Shown here in pieces: positions 48,330-57,001 of a stretch of 64,000 nt of DNA. Numbering within the stretch: the first letter of the stretch is position 1; every line of letters begins with the position of its first letter. The notes under the pieces are model-generated. The model was not told the DNA's origin, did no database searches, and saw nothing but the letters and a program-made list of their open reading frames with translations. Position numbers and translations under genes: made by a program. Source of the DNA: Diphasiastrum complanatum (Eukaryota > Streptophyta > Lycopodiopsida > Lycopodiales > Lycopodiaceae); assembly GCA_029204225.1 (NCBI GenBank), contig CM055098.1, positions 22,821,367 to 22,885,366 of the forward strand, in the 5' to 3' direction.

Positions 48330-49318
48330 AAGAAAGTAAAGTGGACAAAATGTTCTTTTGATATGTCATGTGGGAACTAGCCCCACTATCAATCCACCAA
48401 GAATCATTTGTGTTGCTCTTGTGATGGAGGTTTGTTGGAAACCATCAAAGATGACTCTTCTTCATCCTCCTCCTCCTCCTGATGTGCAATGTTGCTTTGT
48501 TTGCTCTCTTGTGCCTTCTTCTTCTTGAGACATTCTAATGCACAATGTCCTTTCGTTCCACATAAAAAACATTTGAACTTGGACTTGTCCTTGATCTTGC
48601 CCTTTGAGCTTGAAGCATCATCCTCTTTCTTGGTCTCCTTGAAGTGCTTCTTCTTGCCATTGGTCTTCTTCTTGTCTTTGAATGAGAAATTTGTTTTCTC
48701 ATCACCATCTTGGAGAGACATAGAATTCATTCTTGCATTGGTGTGCATCATCCTACACTCTTCAGCCACTAATACACTATGAAGTTTTTCTATAGTGGGC
48801 AAAGTGTCTTGGATTGCAAAGCTTTGGACCAAATTAAAAAAACCACTCCCTAGACCATTAAGGACAATCTGAACAAGCTCTCCATCTTGAATCTTCTCTC
48901 CAATGGAAGCTAACTCCCTATTGAGAGACTTGATTCTGAACACATAATCATGTGCACTCTCATCACTCCTCTTCATGCTTTGCAGAATCTGATTCCTAAG
49001 CATGAGAACCCTCGAAGTGTTACTAGACTCATAGATTGATTTTAAAGATTTCCAAGCCTCTTTAACACTTTTACATGATGATACTTCCCTTAGAAGATTA
49101 TTGCTCAAATTCATTTTAACACAATGAAGTGCTAGCCTAGATCTCTTTTTGTACCTCACTAATTCTTGTGCACCTAGAGGTTCATCTTCATCATCAATTA
49201 GAAACTCATAAAGATCCTGGAATACCATGAGTGACTCCATCCTCACTTTCCAAATAGCATAATTGGTAGAATTTAACCTCTCACTAGTTTCTAGAAGGTA
49301 TGCTCCAACTGATCCCAT
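48330..49318 (-). pseudogene. Copia VI gag and protease start
   Basis: The frame 49318-48404 (304 residues) is an intact-looking copia gag. It opens LLETSERLNSTNYAIWKVRM, has the helix-rich body (ALHCVKMNLSNNLL, EAWKSLKSIYESSN) and a zinc knuckle CFLCGTKGHCALEC near residue 253. A Lys/Glu-rich tail follows. After a frameshift near 48410 the protease starts with SWWIDSGASSHMT, an intact Asp-Ser-Gly, and breaks off near 48330. It belongs to the same clade as copia III/IV but is clearly diverged. No LTR or primer site is seen to its right. Confidence 0.9.
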
Positions 49319-50671
49319 CTTACTACTGAAATTCTACACACAAGATATAGATTTGATTGAACTTGAAACTCACAAAGGTTTCTAACTTGCAATGTTTCAC
49401 TCAAATGTTGACTTCTAATCCAGATGGAAGAGGCATGTCGGTAGGTGTTCTTTGGAAATGCAAAAACTCCTGTATAATATGCTTGGTGTTAATGCAAAAT
49501 CAGCAAAAAATATTAAATATGTCCTGCTGAAGATCATGAAGTAATTGAAAGCTGAATCTCCTACCTACAAAATAATTACGCACATAAAAGACTCAGAGAA
49601 AATAAGCAAGTTGAAATTGACGTGCATATTTAGAAGAACACCCAATATGAAGAATAATGTTTACTATAGAGAATTTACAAATATAATCAAATCTCAAAGT
49701 CTCTTTTTTCTCTTTTCAAACTTGTGGTTGATAATAAGAGGTTTCAGACCCAAAAGTATATTATGGAGAAAATTGATTTAGCCCTTTTCCATGTGATTCA
49801 TGCAGGCAGCTGAACTACTTGACAAACTGTACAGAATGCTCTAACTGAGGCCATTGTGTGTTACCAAATAATTAGTCTTATTTTCTCTATGAACCTTGCT
49901 TGCATGTAAAATTGTCACATGTTCACAGCTAATGCCTAATTGAATACTTAAACTTCCCTAGGCTAGCAGATTCTAGATTTTTGGATGTGTTTGATGAGGC
50001 AAACCTAACCTAATTGAGTCAAACAGAGTTGCTGTATCCTCAAATAGCTTTAGCGGTACTCAAGTAGCTGTGACACCCAGATTGCTCCTAACCAAATCAT
50101 ATCCAGAGTGTAAGAAAACCTCATATTACCTAAAGACTCTAAACTTTGAAGAGTAATGATACTAATGACAACACCAGTAGGCATTTGACTTAAAACTAGA
50201 AACTTGTGAAAGACTACAACAATTCAACTGATAGTAGGACGTAGCTGAAACTTCTTCATAAACCAGAAGAATGTTCAACATATGTATAATCCAAATTGAC
50301 AATTTGATACAGATTCATCAAGCCACAACTTTTCCAGTTTGAGAGATTTTTTCATGCAAACAGATCATACCTCAACTTGGGTCTTACAATGCATAAACAG
50401 CCCGGTTGGAAAACATCTCACTGCAAGTGACATCATAATACCAAGGTAGAATACAATGGATAAATAAAGACTTTGATGGTAAGACAACAAAATTTTGAAA
50501 CATTTGAGGCTTTAAATACAGAATTTTGGGAACCAACTTTGAACCTCAACAAATAAATCAGCTGCAGAAGGCCTGATATGTTACAAACAATATTTCATTC
50601 CCATCAATATGAAGAAGACCATACCCTATAAGTAGCATTCATGACAAGTTTACAGAGACAGACCATTAAGC
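49319..50671. other. Unique-looking AT-rich sequence, downstream of RF2 gene
   Basis: No repeat or protein family is recognised. It lies immediately 3' of the RF2 stop codon on the minus strand, so it should contain its 3' untranslated region and polyadenylation signal. I could not place these with confidence. Confidence 0.5.
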
Positions 50672-50976
50672 TTATACTGAAAGAGTTTGACTTTGTGAGA
50701 CTGAATGTTTGGACATTAAATAAGCCTTCATGAAGCCTTCCAGTTCACCATCTAGAATAGCTCCTACATCAGAAGTTTCCATTCCTGTCCTTAAATCTTT
50801 AACTAATTTGTACGGATGTAGCACATAATTTCTTATTTGCTGACCCCACTCTGCTTTCACAATATCGCCTCTTATCTGTTTAATTTCAGCTGCCCTTTGC
50901 TCTTCAGCTATTACTAAAAGCTTTGCTTTCAGCACTGTTAAGGCCTTGTTCCTGTTTGACAGTTGACTGCGTTCCT
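50672..50976 (-). CDS. RF2 last exon
   Basis: The acceptor is TATTCAG/AGGAACG. It runs through [20 protein letters not shown] and [20 protein letters not shown] to a stop at 50672, the normal RF2 C-terminus with a few extra residues ([10 protein letters not shown]). It lies 5184 bp from the GGQ exon, separated by a gypsy insertion. Confidence 0.95.
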
Positions 50977-53900
50977 CTGAATACAAATGCCAACTCAAGT
51001 AAATACAGCTACTGAAGTAACTTAAGATTCTTAAAATGAAGTAACAAATCTGACTGGCATACTGCATTACTGAGCAGCAGAAAATGGAGAGAAATGCAAA
51101 GACAAATGTACATAAAAGGTGGTTTTCTTCAAAATAAATCTAACATCATGTTCTAAGAAGTCATTCAACACTACCATTTGGTTCCTAACAAGTTTTCATT
51201 AGTCTATATCTGAGTTTGATGTCTACCTTAAACTGAAACAGAATGTTATCTGAAGTGCTGAAAAGACAATATGTATTGTTAACTTTCCATTATAGAGATC
51301 ATACACAGCTGCATGTGAGTGTATGTTTTCATGCTCGAACATAATATGTAAAAGTCAGTAAGTTAAGAAACTAGACCTCCAAAAATGGGGTCTTCTTGCT
51401 TTAGCTTTAGGAAGTTTAGCATGGCATGTGTTGATTTGATATATAGAATTCAAAAGGAGAGATTTTCATCTTCAAGGTAGAAACAATCATAGCTGTTCTT
51501 ATCAGGATGCAAGGTGTAATTGACTCTTGACTCCGTCTGTTCTGCGTCCTTCCAAGAGGGTTTGAGATCCATTATCGAAGAAAGCCTTAGGAAACAGCTG
51601 ATATTCATTGTTGTTCTGTAGACTTTAGCCTTTGACGACACAATTCCAAGGTGCAAAACTATACAAAACACTGTATGAAATTGGTATCCCCATAAATCTA
51701 AGGCATGTCAAAAGATTAGGGTGAAAAATTCCTGTGGTTATGTTGTTCCTAATACTGGTATCAGAGCCATCTTGTCATCCATTCAGTGCCCTTCTTCAAG
51801 ACGTTTGTTCCCCTTTTTCATGCTGGTCTTTGGGTAAGAAATCCATCAACGTTTTGAGGGCACATTGAGCTGAATTAGATGTGTTTTCAGGTGATTGTCA
51901 CAACTTCTTTGGACAAAAGTTTCATCGCCCAAAAGGCTTAGAGATTAGGTGCTGAAACTTCTGATGATTAAGCGCACTTTTTTGGAAAAAATTTGCATGT
52001 TTTCCTGACAAGTTTCAGCGCGTTTATTGGGAGTCATAATCAGCACGTTTCAGGCTGATCCAACACTGTTTAGTTGGAAGATCCAGCGCGCCAGTTTCAG
52101 GCAGAATTCAGCACGTTTTTGGACGTGTTTTGCTGCAGAATCAGTGACTGATTTCAAGGAAAACATTGCTTCCAGTGGGGCGCACTTCTGATCAAACTTT
52201 CAGCACATTTTTCAAGCACAAGCTGTTTTTGGCAGCAGGATCAGCGCACTGTTGCAGCCAGATTGGGCACATTTAAGATCAGAATTTTAGCGCTTTTTCT
52301 GCACATTCCAGCGAGCTGTTCGCAGAGGTTCTTGTGCTGCATGAAGGCACACCTTTTTCAGCAGGATCAGCACATTTCTAGGGAAGTTTTCAGCACATTT
52401 CAGTAAGCTATTTGGGTGCATTATCTTCAGGAGCCCAGCGCACTTTTCAGCAAAACTATTGCTCAGATTCTAACACCAGGTTTCAGCAGGATTGGGCACA
52501 GTTTTCTCATAAGATTTGTAGGAAAAAAAGCCTGAGATTTATCAAGTTTTTGGCAAGCCTGAGTATTCTCTGTCCAGCAAAGCTAATGACATCCAGTGAA
52601 GCTTGAAGCTTGCATGCGGTTAGCGCCAGTTGGAGTCATTGCATGTGCCATGTCCAGCTGAAGCCATTCTTCTAGCAAACGCGCAGCAAAGGAATGAAGT
52701 GTTTCCAGTCTACCAACTTGTCCCAGAATCGTTCAAACCGAAGCTGAGGGAATATCTTCATAATTCAACTTGGCGAGTGCTCTTCACTCAAAGCTAAGCA
52801 TTTTACTCCATTCCTTTTTAACCTTTCTTAACGTTTTTCTTCCGTATTCAAACTCGGAAATTGTTAGAAATCCATAAATCATAATATGGATGGACAGACT
52901 AGGATTCGAACCCAGGACCTCCCTCATACCGGATGGGATGCTCTACCACTGAGCTATCCGCCATGTTTGATAGTTGTCTCTAGAGTGTGGATTGATACAC
53001 CCCCCTCAAGCCACACTTGGTTGGGGTCCTAGCTATCACCTGCCCCACAACTTGGGCCACCTAACCATGGCTTTGACACCATGAACTATTAGGTCTAACT
53101 TGGCTCTGATACCATGTTAGAAATCCATAAATCATAATATGGATGGACAGACTAGGATTCGAACCCAGGACCTCCCTCATACCAGATTGGATGCTCTACC
53201 ACTGAGCCATCCGCCCTGTTTGATAGTTCTCTCAGACTCTCTAGAGTGTGGATTGATATTCCAACAGAAATGACAACTCCCGCAAAAAATCCTGTTTCCC
53301 CAAGGAAAAGCCATATACGAGCTCGAAGACGAAGCTATTCGACATAGATGAGGAGTATGAGATATTTAATACTGAAGAGTTCGAGTTTAAAGAACAGTAC
53401 GAACAATTGCAAACCAAAGTAGAAAGTCTTAAACAAACCTTAGCCAGCATGCAAGCTAAACAAGATCAATCTTTTGCCAACATTAAGAGTTTGTTTGCCA
53501 ACCTAGTTAAAGACTCTTCGGTAACCCCTACTCCTCCAATTTCAGCCTCTAGCACTTCTCAGTTGCCAGTATCTCCCACAGTTCCCATAAATCCGGGAGA
53601 TAGCAGACCGAACCCCAACATTTTCAAAGATTTAAACCACCAACCTTTAACGGGGATAAAAATACAAAAACACAAATATACTCCAAACTTTTCAAAGCAT
53701 GTGAACAAATATACATGCACTGAAACAAACCACTTGCAATCCCTAGAAGCTAGCCTGTCCTTGGGTCCCATGACCTGCAAATGGTGGTTGAACCTCTAAG
53801 AGACTAGGCAGACACCCCAGTCATGGAAGGATTTCAGGGAAGCCCTCCTACAAGAGTTCTTGCTTGCCAACGAGCTTGATAAAGCTTGGGAAGCTTGGGG

Positions 53901-56900
53901 AGAGGTTGGCCATGGACGCCCAGCCCAGTACATCTCTCAGTATAGGGAGTCTATCCTTAAGCTTAAAAACATAGATGACTATCAAAAAATCAAGGGCTTT
54001 GTCCATGGGCTTAAAGATGAATATAAGGTTGAAATAAAGCGAAATTCACCTACCACTCTAGAATGGGCCATTAAGTTTCCCAAATGTACGATGATTCAGT
54101 GGCCAGGTGAAAGATGGTGTTAAAATGGATCCAAATAAGGTCAAGGCCATTTTCAGTTGGCCCATATCAAACAATATTTCAGACGCTCAAGTCTTTCTTG
54201 GTCTTTCGGGATATTACAGACGATTTGTCAAGGATTATGCTCAAATAGCAGTTTCCATGAAAAATCTTCTTAAGGGGAAGGGAAAGGAGTTCGTCTGGGG
54301 GCCAAAGCAACAGAAGAATTTTGATGCTCTCAAAAGAGCGTTGGTTACAACAGCAATACTGAAAGTCGTAGACCCAAATCAGCCTTTTTGTGGATGAAAT
54401 AAATGCTAGTGACTTTGCAATAGGTGTGGTGTTGAACCAAAATGGACGACCAGTGGTGTTCGAAAGTAAGAAGCTCGAACCAGCTCAAACTAGATACAGT
54501 GCCTATGAGAAAGAACTCTTTTCAATAATTCATGCCCTTAAGACTTGGTGGCACTATTTGTATGGTGTTAATTTTGAGATCTTGACTGATCATGAAAACC
54601 TTATATTTGTGTAATCAGCCTGAGCTTAGGGGTCGAAAAGCTCGATGGGCTGAACTAATGCAAGAATTTGACTTGTCTATCAGATATAGACGGGGAAAAT
54701 TCAATACAGTGCCAGATGCTCTTAGCAGGATGCCAATGGTGAATGAGTTAACTTTTACCCAGATCTGTAATGAGTTACTCGAGTCCTTGAGGGGGAAATG
54801 CAAAACTGATTCGTATTTCTCCATATTCTGGAAAACAATGCAAGACAAAAATGCACAGACTTTTGAACCAGTTCCTAGGGCTAGAGAAGATTCATCCAAG
54901 TATACGACAGCTTTCATTGAGGATGAAGGGTCCAAGAATATGCCAAATTGCGTTGAGGATTCTAAGTTTGTAGAACCCAAGCATACCATTAAGGTTGAGG
55001 GGTCCAGTTCTCGAGGATTCAAGTGGAAATAGTATTCCATTCAGGATGAGTATCTACTTCACAGAAACAGAATATGTGTTCCCGACTTAAAGGACTTTAG
55101 GCGTCAAGTGTTGTATGAATGCCATCACAGCCGCAGTGCAGGACACCCAGGAATACAAAAAGTCTATGAGCTTCTTCAGAGACAATTCTTCTAGCCCAGT
55201 ATAAAAAGGGATGTCCAACAGTACGTAACCAGTTGAAAAAGGTGTCAGATGAACAAAGCAAAGCGTCTAAAGGCAGGAGGGTTGTTACAGCCATTAGAAA
55301 TACCAATTGGTAAATGGAAAAGTATTTCCATGGATTTCATACTAGGCCTGCCTAGGACCTAGAAGGGTCATGATGCTATATGGGTCACAGTTGAGCATTT
55401 GACTCATTTTATTTCGACCAAAACAACCGTCACAGCTTCAGAGTTAGCAAGGTTGTTTATAGACGGGCTATTTAAATTATACGGTCTTCTTTCCAGCATA
55501 GTCAACGACTTGGATAGTAAGTTTGATGGAGGTTTTTGGAGAGCAGTATTCCATCAACTCCATACCAAACTAAATATGAGGCCGGAATGTACCGTACTTT
55601 CCGGTACGTAGTGGTATGGAATGAGTGAAAACAAATGTTTAAAAACGCAGCAGGGGCCTCTATTTCCCGCGGCTCGTTTTTTTGGACTTTGAAAATGCAC
55701 CATGGGCATCTTGATTGAACGTGTTGGCCTTGATTTCCTGCAGCTTGTCTTCTGTGTCGTTCTTCCTGCCACCATTATGGAGGATCGCACTGCCACGGTT
55801 ATGGAAGGTCACACTGTCGTTCTTCCTGCAACGGTTATCGATGATCGCATCGTCTTTCTCTTCCTGCAACGGTTGTGGAGGATCGCACATTTTCTGTCCA
55901 ATTCAAGCGGTTGTGGAGGATAGCACTACCTTTCCTGTCCATTATGGAGGATCACATTTGTATTGTATGAGCGTAGCAATGAATCACACATTAATGAGGC
56001 CTCATCTCAATCTACACTTTGAAAAAAAACCAAAAACAAAAAAGTACATACTAAACTTATATATTTCAGCCTCCATTCCGTTCTGCAACAGGCAACTATG
56101 GTCCAGAGACTGTTTACATTAGATCTTTAAGAAAGAAAGAAGATTTGGGAAAGAGTTAACCTGTACACCGTACTGCAATGCCTGTGGGTATGTGCACTAT
56201 TCGAACAGCTGTCTCGACCTTGTTCACATTCTGCCCTCCTTTGCCTCCAGCACGTGAGGTGCTTATATCGAGATCTGTCTCAGGTATATCAACCTGAATG
56301 GCACTTTCTTCTAGCAAGGGCATAATATCAACTCCAGCAAAGCTTGTCTGCATGAGGAAAACACAAACAGTGATGCCCTGGCTCTGGTCATTTTTAGGAA
56401 GGGTTTGAATGAACTTGTATGAGGTGGAATCATCCAGGACAAGAAAAAACGAACTGCATCATCACCTGACGAAGGCCCTTCGCATTGAATGGGGATTGTC
56501 GTACAAGGCGATGAGTACCCTTTTCTCCTGACAGATATCCATAAGCAAAGCGACCATCAATCTCCACTGTGGCAGACTTAATCCCAGCTTCTTCACCAGA
56601 TGATTTCTCGACAAGCTTTGTGCTAAATCCCTGCCGGTCGCCCCAACGGGAATACATACGCAAGAGCATCTCTGCCCAATCCTGTTCTGGTTGAAAGTGT
56701 ACAAAAGTATTGTTTGTCATCTGCATTGTGAAGGGTGCAATACACTGATAGAACTGACTCATGATAGCATACAGCTTGATACACAGTAAAAGCATACCTG
56801 TGCATCAGTACCACCAGCACCTGCAGATATTGTTAAACGAGCACCTTCTTTGTCATAAGGCCCTGCGAGTAGCTTATTCAATTCATACTTTTCTACCGCA

Positions 56901-57001
56901 TTATTCAACCAGGACAGTAACTCAAAAGCCTCTTGAAGTACACCAGAGTCCACAGACTGCTCCTCATCAAGAAATTCCACAAACAGCCGTGCATCATCAA
57001 C
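50672..57001 (-). CDS. Organellar peptide chain release factor 2 (C-terminal exons)
   Basis: Four minus-strand exons (57001-56798, 56681-56466, 56347-56161, 50976-50672) join in frame across GT-AG introns of 116, 118 and 5184 bp, giving 303 residues and a stop. The product is class I release factor RF2. The SPF motif that reads UGA/UAA is in exon 2 ([10 protein letters not shown]). The GGQ loop that triggers peptidyl-tRNA hydrolysis is in exon 3 (TRAGGKGGQ in the family; here [13 protein letters not shown]). The last exon holds the [16 protein letters not shown] signature. Plant RF2 is nuclear encoded and acts in chloroplasts or mitochondria. The N-terminal domain and transit peptide, about 150 residues in the family, were not found. 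All exons look intact, so it may be functional. A prfB-type gene is clear, but which paralogue is not. Confidence 0.9.
51200..51755 (+). mobile_element. 5' LTR region of gypsy 3 (left edge unknown)
   Basis: A primer site at 51756 implies an LTR ending at about 51754-51755 (CCTAATAC). Its left edge cannot be fixed because no second LTR is present. The minus-strand frame 51450-51671 is not recognised. Confidence 0.4.
51756..51768 (+). promoter_or_regulatory. Primer binding site of gypsy 3
   Basis: TGGTATCAGAGCC, initiator tRNA-Met type, on the strand opposite to the RF2 gene. Confidence 0.85.
51769..52856 (+). repeat. Gypsy 3 leader with many CAGC(A/G)C(A/G)TTT words
   Basis: From about 52010 to 52510 a short word near CAGCACGTTT / CAGCGCACTTTT / CAGCACATTT recurs roughly 15 times at irregular spacing, with CAGCAGGAT and TTTCAGCA in between. 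There is no long open frame. It precedes the gag ATG and would be the transcribed leader of the element. Confidence 0.6.
52857..52861. repeat. Target site duplication, left (GAAAT)
   Basis: GAAAT occurs here and again at 53267-53271, immediately flanking the TRIM ends. A 5-bp duplication is standard for LTR-element integration. Confidence 0.9.
52862..52999 (-). repeat. TRIM 3' LTR
   Basis: It starts TGTATCAATCCACAC and ends GGATTTCTAACA on the minus strand. It differs from the 5' LTR by missing about 5 bp near its start and about 9 bp in the CTCTAGAG region. The end carries a hairpin, ATCCATA and TATGGAT around 8 nt. Confidence 0.9.
52892..52962 (-). ncRNA. tRNA-like module in TRIM 3' LTR
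   Basis: On the minus strand it has an A box (TAGCTCAGTGG) and a B box (GGTTCGAATCC). The D stem (GCTC/GAGC) and T stem (CTGGG/CCTAG) pair fully, and 4 of 5 anticodon-stem pairs form. The anticodon loop TCCGGTA lacks the usual T at position 33, and one acceptor base is changed relative to the 5' copy. It is unlikely to be a working tRNA but may act as a Pol III promoter. Confidence 0.8.
53000..53010 (-). promoter_or_regulatory. TRIM polypurine tract
   Basis: CTTGAGGGGGG on the minus strand, directly before the 3' LTR start TGTATC. Confidence 0.85.
53099..53114 (-). promoter_or_regulatory. TRIM primer binding site
   Basis: TGGTATCAGAGCCAAG directly follows the 5' LTR end CTAACA on the minus strand. 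Another sequence of similar style, TGGTGTCAAAGCCATGG, follows about 25 bp further into the interior. Confidence 0.92.
53115..53266 (-). repeat. TRIM 5' LTR
   Basis: It starts TGTTGGAATATCAATCC and ends GGATTTCTAACA on the minus strand, 152 bp. The terminal TGTTGG/CTAACA gives a short imperfect inverted repeat as usual for LTRs. Confidence 0.9.
53145..53216 (-). ncRNA. tRNA-like module in TRIM 5' LTR
   Basis: Minus strand, 72 nt. The acceptor stem GGGCGGA/TCTGTCC pairs 7 of 7 with G-T wobbles, followed by an A at the discriminator position. The D stem GCTC/GAGC pairs 4 of 4 and the T stem CTGGG/CCTAG 5 of 5. The A box TGGCTCAGTGG and B box GGTTCGAATCC match the Pol III consensus. The anticodon arm is poor (3 of 5) and the loop TCTGGTA lacks T33. 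It is tRNA-derived, probably not a decoding tRNA. Confidence 0.85.
53267..53271. repeat. Target site duplication, right (GAAAT)
   Basis: Matches 52857-52861. Its last two bases are the first two bases of the gypsy 3 gag ATG (53270-53272). Confidence 0.9.
53270..54100 (+). pseudogene. Gypsy 3 gag
   Basis: The ATG at 53270 starts [21 protein letters not shown] frameshift follows, and the frame around 53407-53799 carries a predicted coiled coil ([20 protein letters not shown]) and a Pro/Ser-rich linker. After a stop at 53797, the gag capsid signature continues at 53800-54100 ([34 protein letters not shown]). No nucleocapsid knuckle is present because the sequence jumps into RT at about 54105. 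Confidence 0.75.
54105..55575 (+). pseudogene. Gypsy 3 RT end, RNase H and integrase, truncated
   Basis: The RT palm is deleted; the sequence resumes in the thumb ([24 protein letters not shown]) and connection domain. RNase H has [11 protein letters not shown] (Asp), [13 protein letters not shown] (Glu) and LTDHENL (Asp), then [12 protein letters not shown]. The integrase zinc-binding region has [10 protein letters not shown]; its first Cys of the CxxC pair is replaced by a stop near 55234. The integrase core (55330-55575) has MDFILGLPR and [12 protein letters not shown] (second Asp), then stops before the Glu at about 55575. Frameshifts lie near 54390, 54610 and 55030. It is antisense to the RF2 gene. 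Confidence 0.88.
55576..55749. other. Intron sequence at the broken end of gypsy 3
   Basis: The gypsy similarity ends at about 55575. The next 40 bp contain a palindrome-like GTACCGTAC/GGTACG cluster (55586-55610). Nothing further is recognised. Confidence 0.4.
55750..55965. repeat. Degenerate tandem repeat in RF2 intron, 35-40 bp unit
   Basis: Five to six imperfect units each contain a TTCCTG(C/T)-type start and a GGTTATGGAGGATCGCAC-type end (variants TTATCGATGATCGCAT, TTGTGGAGGATAGCAC, TTATGGAGGATCACAT). Unit length varies between about 30 and 40 bp. Confidence 0.75.
56161..56347 (-). CDS. RF2 exon with GGQ motif
   Basis: It runs from [12 protein letters not shown] to [10 protein letters not shown] plus one base; the acceptor is ATGCAG/ACAAGC and the donor is ACAG/GTTAAC. 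The catalytic GGQ lies in [18 protein letters not shown]. The phase-1 end fits the AG start of the last exon to give the Glu-Glu-Arg-Ser-Gln junction known from RF2. Confidence 0.95.
56466..56681 (-). CDS. RF2 exon with SPF motif
   Basis: Seventy-two codons from [18 protein letters not shown] to [10 protein letters not shown]. The acceptor is AACAG/GATTGG and the donor is CAG/GTGATG. It contains the tripeptide anticodon SPF and the [11 protein letters not shown] and [11 protein letters not shown] stretches typical of RF2. Confidence 0.93.
56798..57001 (-). CDS. RF2 exon: end of N-domain, start of domain 2
   Basis: Sixty-eight codons ending [10 protein letters not shown], the conserved start of the RF2 core. 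The donor is CAG/GTATGC at 56797. The start at 57001 rests on an AG (57003-57002) before GTTGATGATGC. However, the frame stays open upstream for about 15 codons (GFLENVTMGQRM), interrupted only by TAG at 57004-57002. The boundary could therefore be a nonsense mutation in a longer exon instead of an acceptor. A weak WHDRRN-like stretch near 57150 might be part of an upstream exon. Confidence 0.8.

Larger units (their letters stand above)
52862..53266 (-). mobile_element. Complete 405-bp TRIM with tRNA-like LTRs
   Basis: On the minus strand it has a 5' LTR (53266-53115, 152 bp), a tRNA-iMet primer site with no spacer (53114-53099) and a short interior. A polypurine tract CTTGAGGGGGG (53010-53000) and a 3' LTR (52999-52862, 138 bp) follow. 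The LTRs start TGT and end CTAACA. GAAAT flanks both sides. It has no coding capacity, so it would move only with enzymes supplied by other LTR elements. Each LTR contains a tRNA-like sequence with Pol III boxes. It sits directly before the gag ATG of gypsy 3, inside an RF2 intron. Confidence 0.88.

Noticed and set aside
52892-53216. Two ordinary nuclear tRNA genes
   Set aside because: The anticodon loops lack T33, the anticodon stems are mismatched, and both copies sit at the same place in two terminal repeats of one element with target duplications.
52862-53266. A dimeric tRNA-derived SINE
   Set aside because: A primer binding site, polypurine tract, TG...CA-type ends and a 5-bp target duplication fit an LTR element. 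There is no poly(A) or simple-repeat tail.
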